A DNA stretch of 64,000 bases from Bubalus kerabau (lineage: Eukaryota; Chordata; Mammalia; Artiodactyla; Bovidae). The stretch's first letter is position 1. The number at the start of each line of letters is the position of its first letter. Positions 11,231 to 21,130 of the stretch are shown here, in pieces. The position numbers were made by a program, and so were the translations under genes. A model generated the notes under the pieces. The model was not told the origin of the DNA and ran no database searches. It was given only the letters and a program-made list of their open reading frames with translations. The DNA lies in contig NC_073645.1 in assembly GCF_029407905.1 (NCBI RefSeq), positions 46,067,501 through 46,131,500 on the forward strand, read 5' to 3'.

Positions 11231-11867
11231 AGGCAGTGGGGGTCAGCCTACACCACAGACTTTGTAGAAATGGTTCAAAGTTCATGCCAGCTGGCTGGCA
11301 TATTACCAGCGTCGATTTAGTCCAAGAATTGGGAGGGCTGGAGACTGGTTAGTACCACTGAGTAGTCTCACAAAGCTTGCTGCGTGCTTATTATAAGTTT
11401 TAAAATGTAAGTTTCTGAAACATTTAATTTTCCCATTTGCCCTTGGCTGTTTGTGGATTTTGCCTCCGCTGAAATCTGAGGCCCTGAGGAGATCTATTTA
11501 AAGCCGCCATCCAAGTTTTGCGGCAGACAAGGGGAGTGTCCGGGTGGAGGTTTACAGAAAAGGGTTTAAAGAGAAGTCTCAGCTCTGATGCTGCCGTCTT
11601 GGTTAGCACATATCATCCTTGGAAAGAAACCTCTGGGGGGCTGGGAAGTAAACCTGCTTCTGAGGTTTTTTCCTGAAACCCAGAAAGAAATAAATAGCAT
11701 CACCCCCAGAAATCCTCCTGCTCAGAAGTTTGATCTTAGCCCAGCAGCCACACAGCAAGGCTGGCCAGCCCACCCACCCACTGACCCCTTGATGGGGGCC
11801 TGTCGTGGGCTCAGTAACTACAGGGTTATTTGTAGCCCTTCAGGGCTGGAGTGGCTATAAACCCAAC
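11231..11867. other. Unique non-coding sequence
   Basis: No repeat or exon recognised. The 90-codon plus-strand frame at 11588-11860 has no domain signature. Confidence 0.45.
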
Positions 11868-11985
11868 CAGTGCAAATCCCTCAAATTACAGCAGAGGCCC
11901 AGAAAGGGTGAGTGACTTGCCTAAAGGCACACAGCAAGTAAGTTACAGAGCAGAGGGCTGAATGAAGCCAGGCTCCCTGCCGGCC
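11868..11985 (-). mobile_element. MIR SINE (antisense)
   Basis: GCAGAGGCCCAGAAAGGGTGAGTGACTTGCCTAAAGGCACACAGCAAGTAAG matches the reverse-complemented core of MIR (GAGGCAC..GAGTAACTTGCCCAAGGTCACACAGC type). Only the core and 5' portion survive. Confidence 0.8.
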
Positions 11986-12631
11986 CATCCACGCTCTGCT
12001 TTCTCCTGCATGGCCCTGCCTTCCTGGGCCTCCGAACTTGAAAGAATCATCCTTGCTGAAGCAGGTTGGGGGGCAGCCAAGGCAGAGGTCACTGGGCTAC
12101 TGAACCATCCTTTACCCCCTGCCACCGATATGCCCTAATAACACCCCCTGAACAACCCAGAGGACGAGGTGTGCAGGAAACCACGAAGCTCTTGTTACTT
12201 CCTCTTCCTGCTCTGTTTTCTGTGAGAACCAAGTGTGAAATCTAAAACAGCAGCTTTGGAGTCATGGATGGGCAAGATCTCACTGAGAGTCTCAGGGACT
12301 CTCCCCACCCAGGAGGTGACACCCCAGCCAGCGTCTTGTCACCCATCTGCTGATACAGACAGGGAGCTGACTCCAGCCAGCCGGGCTCTGCCTGCAGCCC
12401 CGCAGATACTCCAGCTTGTCATCCGTGTAGATGCCCCGCCCTGGAAGGACGTGACCCTGCGGGTCTGCCCTGCACGGCGTCATCCCAGCGCTGGCCCAGG
12501 AGAGGCGTTCCGTTTGTATTTGTCTAGAAACTTCCTCTTCCTGCCCATCTGCTTCTGAGGGGCCTCAGCCTGTGTCTGTCCTTCTTCACGTGTGACGGCC
12601 AGGAGCCCGCCCAGCCCTTGAGGGTTGTGTC
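11986..12631. other. Unique non-coding sequence
   Basis: GC-rich. No repeat or exon recognised. The 107-codon plus-strand frame at 12235-12558 has no recognisable domain. Confidence 0.45.
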
Positions 12632-13011
12632 TGATGTTGCTGTGTGGGTGCATGTGTGTGAATGTGTGTCTGTGTGTTGTATGCATATGTGTGTGTCTGC
12701 TTGTGTGAGAGTGTGTCTGTGTGAATGAGTGTATATGTGTGTGTGTGTGTGTGTATGAGCGTGTCTGTGTATATGTGTCTGTCTGTGTCTGAGTGTCTGT
12801 GTGGGTGAATGCGGTATATGTGTGTGATATGTTACATATGTGTGTGTCTGCAAATGTGAGTGTGTGTATATGTGCGTGTTGTGAGTGTTATGTATTGTGT
12901 ATGTGTGTGTTGCGCATGCATGTGTCTGCGTCTGTATGAATGAGTGTGAATATATGTGCATGAGCATGTCTGTGTGTGTGTGTGCATGTATCTGCACACT
13001 AGTGTCTGTGT
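12632..13011. repeat. Long imperfect TG-rich tract
   Basis: About 380 bases dominated by TGTGTG interspersed with TGTCTG, TGTATATG, TGCATG and TGAGTG units. It contains a pure (TG)n run near 12738-12753. The minus-strand frame of 238 codons (12524-13240) is a translation of this tract (mainly His/Thr) and is not a gene. Such alternating purine-pyrimidine DNA can adopt Z-form; this is general knowledge, not shown here. Confidence 0.95.
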
Positions 13012-13261
13012 GGGTCTCTGAGTCCCTCCCCGGACATCCTTCGGAGGAGAGCTGGTGTGGCCTCCTGGTGACAATCACACACGTGTGGAGACTTTGTCTC
13101 TGAATCACCGAGCTCAGGCCTTGGTGCCCAGGAGGTGCCCAGCATGACTCAGACAATACTGTTAGCACAAGGCCGTGGTGACTTGTAACCAAGGTCCTCC
13201 CTGCTGGATTAGCCATGTCCTGCCGGAAGGGAGATTGCAAAGAGGGGAGGTGGAAAGTCCT

Positions 13262-13573
13262 TGCTACGGGCTGAATGTTTGTGTCCCCCCAGCTTCACAC
13301 GTAGGAATTCTAACCCCCAAAGTTGATGTTCTTAGTAGGTGGACTTGGGGGAGGTGACTAGGTCATGAGGGTGGTGCCCTCATGACGGGATTTGTGCCCT
13401 AATAAAAGAGACCTCACTGCTCCCCTACCCCTTCTAGCACGTGAGAGGGGACACCCTGAAAAGGCACAGTCGAGAACCAAGAAGAGGACCCTCACCTGAA
13501 CATCTTGGACTTCCAGTCTTCAGAGCTGTGAGCAATACATTTCTGTGGTTTATAAGCTCCCCGGTCAGTGGTT
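13262..13573 (+). mobile_element. MaLR (MLT/MST-type) LTR, left part
   Basis: Starts at TGCTACGGGCTGAATGTTTG and shows the standard order: GTGTCCCCCCAG, CTAACCCCCAAAGTTGATG, GGTCATGAGGGTGGTGCCCTCATGA, CTTGGACTTCCAGTC, and AGAGCTGTGAGCAATACATTTCTG. It is interrupted at about 13573 by a Bov-tA SINE and resumes at about 13773. MaLR LTRs are mammal-wide ERVL relatives; no retroviral genes are present. Confidence 0.85.
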
Positions 13574-13772
13574 CTCAGGTGGCCCAGTGGTAAAGAATCT
13601 GCCTACCAATGCAGGAGACGCGGGTTCAGTCCCTAGGTCAAGAAGGTGCCCTGGAGAAGGAAATGGCAACCCACTCCAGTATTCTTGTCTGGGAAATCCC
13701 ATGGACAGAGGAGCCTGGCGGGCTCCAGTCCGTGGGGTCGCAGAGAGTCGGACACGCCTGAGCACGTAACAC
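13574..13772 (+). mobile_element. Bov-tA SINE inside a MaLR LTR
   Basis: tRNA-like head (GTGGCCCAGTGGTAAAGAATC) and Bov-A body ending in GGACACGCCTGAGCACG. Flanks CCGGTCAGTGGTT on the left and CCGGTGGTTG on the right suggest an imperfect target duplication. The LTR sequence continues on both sides. Confidence 0.93.
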
Positions 13773-13815
13773 AGCCCGCCGGTGGTTGTGCCGTGCTCCA
13801 GCAGCCTGAGAGGCC
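13773..13815 (+). mobile_element. MaLR LTR, right end
   Basis: GGTGGTTGTGCCGTGCTCCAGCAGCCTGAG corresponds to the terminal segment of the LTR (GTGGTTTTGTTATAGCAGCCTGA type), completing the element begun at 13262. Confidence 0.65.
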
Positions 13816-14839
13816 AAGGTGGCCCCCCTCCTCCACCTTGCAGCAGCAGGGTTCCTGAGAAGCCTCTGACCCAGAGTTCTGTTCAGAGGGAACCCCAACA
13901 GCCCAGGGGATGTGGGGCCACAGCCCATACCACCCCATGAAAAACTCTGTTTTATAGAAGGGGCAAGGACATTGAGTCACCACTGACAGAGTCAGGGCCT
14001 AAATAAATATTTTCCATACTTCATCTCATAGCTCTGAGGGGTCGAAGGCAAGTCCGTTCAAAGCTTCAGATCACCACCCATGGCCAGGACCATTTTCACA
14101 CTGGCCAGTCACTATTAGCGGTCCCAACAAGACCACAGACTAAGCATTAGAGCCCGTTTCAGGAACAGAAAGCTTGGAGGAGTTCAGTGACCCCTCCCAG
14201 AGATGCAGAGCTCAGCTAGTCTGTCCTAGTTCTGTTCCACTCTAAGACCAGGGCTTTCGTCACTGGGCCCCAGAGGCCACTGCGGGACTTCCTGACACAC
14301 CACCCAACAAAACCGAACATCCTCAGCTGTCCTTGTGTGTGGAGCAATGCACGTCCAGCTGCCGAGAATCACCACCAAATCTCTCCAAATTGGGCAATTA
14401 GCAGCATGATTTGTGAAACGAGGAACAGGATACGCTCTGACCCCTTGAACCTCTTCCCCACTGACCCTCTCTGGTTCCAGCTGAGCTCTCATTTTTTAAG
14501 ATAAGTGAGAGACAATCTCTTAACCCAGAAGTTCGATGGTCACTACTTCCAGGGGAACCATCTCCACCTGGAGGGTCAAGGTCTCAAAACTGAATTCCCA
14601 CAGAACGAAAACGGGGCAAACAATCGACTGAGAAAAGTAGGTGTGACCTTCATCACAAAGGGCTGAGGTCCTTCATACGCAGAAGTGACCGTGGGTTGGA
14701 TGGCCCAGAGAATAGTGAGCAGCAGCATGCAAGGGCGATTTATAAAAAAAGAGATACAAGTGGTTGACAAGCACAAGGGGGAAAGTTCAGTCTCAACAGT
14801 GAACGATAAAAACAAGCTAAAATACTAAGATGCTATTTT
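13816..14839. other. Mostly unique sequence with possible MIR traces
   Basis: A stretch near 13940-14000 (TCTGTTTTATAGAAGGGGCAAGG) and another near 14170-14250 have the look of degraded antisense MIR. I do not resolve them further. No exon recognised. Confidence 0.35.
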
Positions 14840-15180
14840 TTAAAATAGATTGGCCAAGACAATACCTAGTCCAGATGAGGAAGCAGAGAAATGGGCCCTC
14901 CGTACACTGACCCTGGGTGTTTGGCACATCTTTCTGAAGGGCAATCTGGCAGCCTTTAAAATGTACGTAAACTTGACCCTGTAATTATTTTAAGGCTTTA
15001 TCCCAAGGGACTTGGTTGAGATGTAGGCAGAGCTGAATATACAAAGATAGTCATTGTGTTGATACTTAGAATACTAAAAATTCTGGGGGAAAAAATACCC
15101 CAAATGGCTAGCAATAAATTCCTGCTCATGAAAATTACAGTAAATCCATATGAAGGGATATAATGCCGCTCTTAGAAATG
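14840..15180 (+). mobile_element. L1M fragment (sense)
   Basis: ORF2 or 3' region of an old L1: CTTTCTGAAGGGCAATCTGGCAGCC, AAAATGTACGTAAACTTGACCCTG, TAATTATTTTAAGGCTTTATCCCAAG, then CCAAATGGCTAGCAATAAAT and ATCCATATGAAGGGATATAATGC. The order is as in L1. The frame is lost. Confidence 0.75.
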
Positions 15181-15753
15181 CCATGGCATCAGAGGCTTTG
15201 ACCCCAAGACCAGTGTCCTCCCACCAGAGGAAGCTGCCTCTCAGTCTGACCCTGGAGACCCTCCTCCTTTTGTGGCTGCAAATCTGCTGGGACAGCAGCA
15301 GTTGCTAACACCCCTGAAATGATCCAAGACGCCATGGGCTCGGGTCTGGGAAGGAGAGGGAATGTGGGCCGGGATGTTCCACTGGCATCCGATTTGAAGC
15401 CACATGTTTTCAAATATGAGGCTAATTAAATAATTGCATCTTGCATATTTCACTCTTGTTTACTCTATCAGCAGCCCCACCCCGGCCACTTGGAAGAATG
15501 CATGTGGTCCATGCGAGGAAGAGCCCAAAGCAAAGGCCACAAGTTCTGCTTTCCAGCCCCTGTCAAGTGTGTGCCCTTGGACCTCTCAGAACACCCAATT
15601 CCTGCTCTGATACCACCCCTCCCTTGGCACCTGGCAGACGCAGGGGCTCATCAAGTGGCTGATTGGCCGGTGGCTGGTTTTTCCTCTGCAGTTTCCCTTA
15701 CCAGCCATTTCACTCCCTTGGGCTCCCACCAGTTAGAGCAGTGATAGGATCCC
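15181..15753. other. Unique non-coding sequence
   Basis: No repeat or exon recognised. Several short frames (up to 84 codons at 15490-15744) lack any motif. Confidence 0.45.
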
Positions 15754-15971
15754 AGAAGAGCCAACTCATTGGAAAAGACGCTGATGCTTGGAAAGATGGA
15801 GGGCAGAAGGAGAAGGGGGCGACAGAGGATGAGATGGTTGGATGGCATCACTGATTCAGTAGACATGAGTTTGAACAAACTCCTGGAAGTAGAGAAGGAC
15901 AGGGAAGCCTGGCGTGCAGCAGTCCATGGGGTCGCAAAGAGTCAGACACAACTGAGCAACTGAACAACAAC
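15754..15971 (+). mobile_element. BovB LINE 3' end, 5'-truncated
   Basis: Sense BovB beginning at AGAAGAGCCAACTCATTGG and ending in CAACTGAACAACAAC. A 64-codon frame of the BovB C-terminal segment (15769-15963) is uninterrupted, but no upstream reverse-transcriptase domain is present. Confidence 0.93.
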
Positions 15972-16941
15972 TGGATCTCAGAAAGCTAAAGAAGAGAAAA
16001 AGAGAAAGCCCAAGTAGTCATTGAAATAAGGGGTGCGGGAAGCACTTACCGCTGCACACACCCCTCGTCACTCTGAGTGAAAGTCGAAGGGGAATTTGAC
16101 CCAATGATGTGGCAATGGGGTTAATTCCCCAAATCACTCCCCAGTTCTAATAGTCAGTCAAGCACAGACCGAGCTTTTCCTCCAGGCTCTGGGGCTCCCT
16201 GCATGGACCATCCTGAGCACCTCCCCACTCTGCTGCAGGGAGGCAGGTGTCGCTGGTCTTCCTTCCTGCCTGTGCAGTCAACCCCCAGAAGGCCCTGTGA
16301 CAACGCACAGCCACCTCCTTCTCCAAAGAGCGCATCTCTGCCTGGGAGGCTGTGCCTCCCTGCACCAAGGTCAGTGTTGGACGAAGTCCTTGGACTGAAC
16401 CATAGACTGGCCTCCTGCCTCAAAGTCACTCCCAACACTGAGATACGATACCGGCCTTGGAGCTTCAGGTTCAGGCAGAAGTAACACTAGCAGAGACCGC
16501 ATCTTGAACTTAGCTCTGCGCCCAGCCCCATCCCCTTCCCTCTCTCTTCTCCTGAGAGCCCTTTTCCAAGAAAGCCTCTGTTTCAGGTTCTGCTTCACAG
16601 AAGCTAAGGCCAGCTTTTTGGTTTCAGCTCTCCTGGCAGTTCCTGAACACTTCATCTGACTGATGCACTGTGCCAGATATGGGTCGTAAGAAGGTCTGCA
16701 TCCTTCTGGGAAGGTCTGTTCATTAGATACAGCATCTGAGCTGGTCAGAGTAGAAAGAAACCTCAGTTACCACTTAGCTCTGTTTCCCAGAGTGAGTCCT
16801 AAGGTACATTAATCCTATTGTTAGGTGGGAAAACAAGAGACTCTGCCTGCCTGTATATATATATGGCATGTTGGCTTAAAAGTTGAAAGGGTCTTTTTAC
16901 TGCACATAGTCTTTACTATTCAGATAGATTCTGGAAACTTC
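15972..16941. other. Unique non-coding sequence
   Basis: No repeat or exon recognised. A short TA repeat lies at 16855-16864. Frames of up to 94 codons lack domains. Confidence 0.45.
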
Positions 16942-16996
16942 TGGCAGCATTTCTCAACCTCAGCACTATTGAAACGGGGGCATTAAAGAAAAAAAC
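16942..16996 (+). mobile_element. hAT-like DNA transposon, left end
   Basis: GCATTTCTCAACCTCAGCACTATTGA is the left end of a common non-autonomous MER/hAT-type element. The matching right part appears about 1.15 kb downstream (18142-18310), so the element has been split by later insertions. I am not sure of the exact subfamily name. Confidence 0.6.
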
Positions 16997-17000
16997 AACA

Positions 17001-17193
17001 GGGAACTTCCCTGGCAGTCCAGTGGTAACGACTTTGCCTTCCAATGCAGGGGGTGTGAGTTCAATCCCTGGTCAGGGAGCTAAGGTGACACATATCTTGT
17101 GGCCAAAATTACAAAGCATAAAACAGAAGCAATATAGTAACAAATTCAATGAAGACTTTAAAAATGGTCCACATTTTAAAAAATAATAATAAC
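17001..17193 (+). mobile_element. CHR-type tRNA-Glu SINE
   Basis: Head GGGAACTTCCCTGGCAGTCCAG, B-box-like GAGTTCAATCC near 17058-17068, then CCTGGTCAGGGAGCTAAG. The tail includes CATAAAACAGAAGCAATATAG and AAAATGGTCCACATTTTAAA. This is the cetartiodactyl CHR SINE layout, longer than Bov-tA and without the Bov-A body. Confidence 0.88.
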
Positions 17194-17375
17194 AAGCCTA
17201 AAATGGAGCACTTGTGCTAAGCCCACATCACCAAACCAAGACTTAGCACCAAACTTAGAGTTTCAATCTCTCCCAAGAGTGGGATCTTAGACCAGTTAAT
17301 CTGGAATTATCTGGTTGGCACTAGTGAAGTAACCTACTTGATACACCTCTGCCATCCCCTTTTAAAGGAAAGCAC
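17194..17375 (+). mobile_element. LTR-like segment, left part (tentative)
   Basis: GCCTAAAATGGAGCACTTGTGCTAAG and the sequence up to the BovB at 17376 look like the 5' part of an LTR. A plausible 3' part with CTGCCTATACAAGACTTCCATTTTG follows the BovB. Tentative, because the family is not named and no terminal repeats were matched. Confidence 0.35.
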
Positions 17376-17942
17376 CGTTGTTGTGTCTGACTCTGCAACC
17401 CCAAGGACTGCAGCACGCCAGGCTACTCGGTCCTGCATTGTTTCCTGGAGCTTGCTTAAACTCATGTTCATTGAGTCAGTGGTACCATCCAACCATCTCA
17501 TCCTCTGTCGTCCCCTTCTCCTGCCTTCAATCTTTCCCAGCATCAGGGTCTTTTCCAATGAGTCAGCTCTTCATATCAGGTGGCCAAAGTATTGGGGCTT
17601 CAGCTCAGTCCTTCCAATGAATATTCAGGGTTGATTACCTTTAGGATTGATGGTTGGATCTCCTTGCAGTCTAAGTGACTCTCAAGAGTCTTCTCCAACA
17701 CCACAGTTCAAAAGTGTCCATTCTTCAGAGCTCAGTCTTCTTTATGGTCCATCCAGCTCTCACATCTGTATGTGACTACAGAAAAACTATAGCTTTGACT
17801 CTACGGACCTTTATCAGCAAAGTGATGTCTCAGCTTTTTAATACCCTGTCTAGGTTTGTCATAGCTCTTCTTCCAAGGAGCAAGCATCCTTTAATTGCAT
17901 GGCTGCAGTCACCGGTGGCAATGATTTTGGAGCCCAAGAAAA
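17376..17942 (-). mobile_element. BovB LINE 3' region (antisense)
   Basis: The longest BovB piece in the window (about 567 bases). It reads from GTTGTTGTGTCTGACTC through CATCCAACCATCTCATCCTC, CCTTTAGGATTGATGG and TTTATCAGCAAAGTGATGTC to TTTTGGAGCCCAAGAAAAT. Several frameshifts relative to other copies break the reverse-transcriptase frame. It separates the two LTR-like segments. Confidence 0.95.
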
Positions 17943-18125
17943 TTGCCACAGTCCACTCTGCTAGTAACCGCCTAGCCCTGCCCTTTCTGCCTATACAAGA
18001 CTTCCATTTTGTACAGTTCTTCAGAGCTCCTTTCTGTTTACTAGCTGGGACACTGCCTGATTCATGAACTGTTGAACAAAGCTGATAAAAACTTTAAAAT
18101 GTACTTAGATGAATTTTTTTTTAAG
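17943..18125 (+). mobile_element. LTR-like segment, right part (tentative)
   Basis: ACCGCCTAGCCCTGCCC, GCCTATACAAGACTTCCATTTTG, CTAGCTGGGACACTGCC and TTCATGAACTGTTGAACAAAGC resemble the R/U5 side of an endogenous retroviral LTR. The presumed AATAAA signal is degraded to AACAAA at 18074-18079. Confidence 0.45.
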
Positions 18126-18141
18126 AGGGACTGGATAAATC

Positions 18142-18310
18142 TTGGCTGAGGAGACTGTATTGGGTGGTGTTAGCAGTAGTTCTGCCCTCTACCTGCTAGA
18201 TGCCAGCAGCAAACCCCACCATCTCTCATTTATGACAAGCAAGCAAAGGTCTCCAAACCTTTCCACGTGTCCCCTGGGAATAAAACCTCCCAGACTGAGA
18301 ACTACTGAGA
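18142..18310 (+). mobile_element. hAT-like DNA transposon, right part
   Basis: GGTGTTAGCAGTAGTTCTGCCCTCTACCTGCTAGATGCCAGCAGC and a right end CAGACTGAGAACTACTG correspond to the remainder of the element whose left end is at 16942. The middle has been replaced by SINE, LTR-like and BovB insertions. Confidence 0.6.
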
Positions 18311-18419
18311 ACTACTTTTTCAGGGGAAAAAGTGGGGTCCACTAGGTCCTTCTGTCCTTTGTTTTATTGTTTAATATCTCTTGGAACTGCAATTCTGCAG
18401 AACACAATTTGGGAAAACA

Positions 18420-18507
18420 TCGATGGAAACCAAGTTCCATTTTACAGTTGAGGGAACCAAGGTCCTGAGGGGACAGGGTTTACAAACGACAAAAGCCAAA
18501 TGAGTCA
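18420..18507 (-). mobile_element. MIR fragment (antisense)
   Basis: CCATTTTACAGTTGAGGGAACCAAGGTCCTGAGG is the reversed MIR core (CCATTTTACAGATGAGGAAACTGAGG type). It is truncated by the adjacent BovB. Confidence 0.6.
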
Positions 18508-18909
18508 TTTCAGTTCAGTCACTCAGTCGTGTCCAACTCTTTGTGATGCCATGGACTGCAGCCTGCCAGGCCTCCCTGTCCATTACCAACTCCCGGAGTT
18601 TACTCAAATTCATGTCCATTGAGTCGGTGATGCCATCCAACTATTTTATCCTCTGTCGTCTCCTTCTCCTCCTGCCTTCAATCTTTCCCAGCATCAGGGT
18701 CTTTTCAAATGAGTCAGTTCTTCACATCAGGTAGCCAAAGTATTGGAGTTTCAGCTTCAACATCAGTCCTTCCAATGAACATTCAGGACTGATCTCCTTT
18801 AGGATGGACTCGTTGGATCTCCTTGCAGTCCAAGGGACTCTCAAGAGTCTTCTCCAGCACCACAGTTCAAAAGCATCAGTTCTTCTGTGCTCAGCTTTCT
18901 TTATAGTCA
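18508..18909 (-). mobile_element. BovB LINE 3' end (antisense)
   Basis: Starts with the BovB 3' terminus (TTCAGTTCAGTCACTCAGTCG) and runs to CAGCTTTCTTTATAGTC, about 400 bases. The minus-strand frame 18722-18916 keeps 64 codons of the C-terminal region (LWCWRRLLRVPWTARRSN). It is 5'-truncated. Confidence 0.95.
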
Positions 18910-19059
18910 GTAGCAAGTCTGATATTCAAGTCCCTGACCCAAGGCCAGGGCATGCTTGTGTTTCCTCAGACAAATGAAACTTCCTGAGGACCCTCCCAGA
19001 TGGCACAGGATGGAGCTCCCAGAAGGGACCGGTGCAGCATCTGTACACGATGGGTACTG

Positions 19060-19250
19060 TGCATCAAACAGATGACTAACGAGAACCTACCGTATAGCAC
19101 AGGGAACTGTATTCAGTGTTCTGTGATGACTTGAATGGGGAGGAAAGCCAAGAAAGAGTAGACACACGTGCACACATAGCTGATTCACAAACTAACACAC
19201 ATTGTAAAGCAACTCTACTCCAATAACATATTTTTTAAAAAGTTCTCAGC
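19060..19250 (+). mobile_element. Ruminant L1 3' end (sense)
   Basis: Sense 3' untranslated region of ruminant L1: GAGAACCTACCGTATAGCACAGGG, TTCTGTGATGACTTGAATGGG, then CTGATTCACAAACTAACACAC and ATTGTAAAGCAACTCTACTCC, ending in an A/T-rich tail. It is heavily 5'-truncated. Confidence 0.85.
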
Positions 19251-19404
19251 TCCTTAAAAAGAAAAAGAAAGGACCCAGTGCACCAGGGGACGGTCTTAGC
19301 CATGTTTTTTTCCCATTTTCCCTGTGATCTGATCCTTTTGATCATTTGTTTCATTTCCAGAAGTAAGATTGGCTGGTTTGTTTCACTGAGGACCTTTCTG
19401 ATAT

Positions 19405-19499
19405 ATCAGTTCAGTTCAGTTCAGTCGCTCAGTCGTGTCCGACTCTTTGAGACCCCATGAATCACAGCACGCCAGGCCTCCCTGTCCATCACCAACTCT
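19405..19499 (-). mobile_element. Very short BovB 3' end (antisense)
   Basis: Has four tandem TTCAG units typical of the BovB 3' terminus at 19409-19427, then GCTCAGTCGTGTCCGACTC, and stops after CCATCACCAACTC. Only about 95 bases, an extreme 5' truncation. Confidence 0.93.
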
Positions 19500-20503
19500 A
19501 TAATTATGGAGGAATCACAGTGAGCAAATGGGAGAGGCCCCTGGAAAGTTCTGGAACCCAGAGAAAGCAGGGCCATCCAAAGGTATCTATGCCTTTGTCC
19601 AGACCTGTTCCACATGTTAGCCAAACCAAACACACAGCTGTACTTTTATATTGATATTTCAGTCGAGGAGCATCCCACAAGTTTTCAATTATGAGAAAGC
19701 TTTAACTCAAATCCCAGGAGGGAAAAAAAAAACTCATTAATGCATTCAATCTGGCATCTCTCACTTCTTGCTAGATTTTGAAAATTGTCATGCATTGTAT
19801 GGGTTCCCTCCACCCCACCTGCCCCCCAAACCAAGACTGTTCTTTTCAAAAACAGCAGGTTTTTCCCTAACCTACCTTGGAAATGAAGTCCCCGGAAAAG
19901 CCAGCCTTTAATTCATTTCGCATGCTAAATTATTACAATCGAAAGGCAAAATCTCCACTGTGCAGCTTTAAAAACATCTGTGTTTTTCATCTGACTTTTG
20001 GGGATAATTATCCCAGCTCATATTGTGATTGCTAATTACTAAGCTACACTAACCTGCTGAAGGGCTGGGGTAGGGGTGGGGGGTTCTTTTCAAAGCATTC
20101 CCCCCCTCCGCCCCCGAGCATTCAATCATCTGAAAATGGAAATGGAAAATGTAGAAACACAGGCAGCTTGCTGCATGTGCTCCTGGGTTGGGCTGATGTC
20201 AGGCCCTGCAAGGACGTCACTCCAGGATCCCCAGATCTGAGGCCAGAGGAGGGGGGTACTGGGCATGTGGTGGGGGAGCGTGGGCTTTATTATAACCAGA
20301 CCGCTGGGTGTGGATTTTTATTTTCACAAACAAATAAATAATTGATTTGACTGAGAAGTTTTACTTTTTACAAAAACTAGACCCAACCAGGATTCCAGAA
20401 ACTCAACAAACCGTATTTTACGTTGAACCAAAAACACAAAGCAATGTGCTTAATATTTTAACATTTTAATTTGAGGCAGTGATATGTCACTTAACTGACA
20501 TTT
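19500..20503. other. Unique sequence with AT-rich candidate conserved patch
   Basis: 19880-20060 and 20285-20370 are free of recognisable repeats. They are AT-rich and hold homeodomain-like cores (TAATTA, ATAATT) and a perfect 14-base palindrome at 20001-20014. The composition suggests a conserved non-coding element, but conservation cannot be judged from one sequence. No exon recognised. Confidence 0.35.
20001..20014. promoter_or_regulatory. Perfect palindrome GGGATAATTATCCC
   Basis: A 14-base perfect palindrome carrying two opposed GATAA-type motifs around an AATT centre, within a repeat-free AT-rich stretch. It could bind a dimeric homeodomain or GATA factor. Function is inferred only from the motif. 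Confidence 0.25.
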
Positions 20504-20707
20504 TGGAAAAGTCCCTGATGCTGGGAAAGATTGAGGGCAGAAGGAGAAGAGGGTGTCAGAGGATGAGATGGATGGATGGCATCACCAACTCAATGGACAT
20601 GAGCTTGGGCAAACTCGGGGAGTTGGCGAGGGACAGGGAGGCTTGGTGTGCTGCCATCTGTGGGGTCTCAGAGTCAGATATGAGGGGGGTGACCGAACAA
20701 CAACAAC
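20504..20707 (+). mobile_element. BovB LINE 3' end, 5'-truncated
   Basis: Sense BovB from TGGAAAAGTCCCTGATGC to the terminal GAACAACAACAAC. A 79-codon frame (20479-20718) starts upstream of the element and reads through the C-terminal region; this is chance plus BovB, not a gene. Confidence 0.93.
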
Positions 20708-20849
20708 ATGTCATTTAGGATGAATATCTAGCAAATCCTTTTGAACCAACACCAAGAATTTCTTTGCTAAAAGTGTGGCATTTGATCACAATGAGAACCT
20801 TTCTTCATCTACTCCATTGAGTCTTGTGTGGATCTGCATCACGTAGGAG

Positions 20850-21130
20850 GTACTCGGGACAGAGTGCTGGCAAGACAGGCAGCATCCTTGCCTTCACAGA
20901 GCTTGGAGTCTGGGTGGGGGGTCCCTTCAGAAAAGAGAGCAGATGATTGTGAGCCAGGCCAAGATGGGTGCTGATGGGGTAAGACAGGCATCTACGATGC
21001 TGGGAGGGACCTCCTGAGCAGAGAGACGTGAGGCTGAGGATGAATAAGCCAAATTGGAGGATGGATCAGAGCAAGCCCAGGGAGAGAGAGCCGTGGTAAG
21101 AGAGAGAAGCATACAAAAGGCCTTTGGTGA
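20850..21130 (+). repeat. Unassigned ancient mammalian repeat, copy 2
   Basis: CATCCTTGCCTTCACAGAGCTTGGAGTCTGG is the 5' motif of the same type of repeat as at 57280-57960 (tract of the form CTGCCCTCATGGAGCTTAC). It is followed by GGGAGGGACCTCCTGAGCAGAG, GTGAGGCTGAGGATGAATAAGCC and GCCCAGGGAGAGAGAGC. Divergent. Confidence 0.45.

Noticed and set aside
12524..13240. 238-codon minus-strand open frame
   Set aside because: It is a translation of the TG-rich tract (mainly His and Thr) plus flanks; low-complexity artefact.
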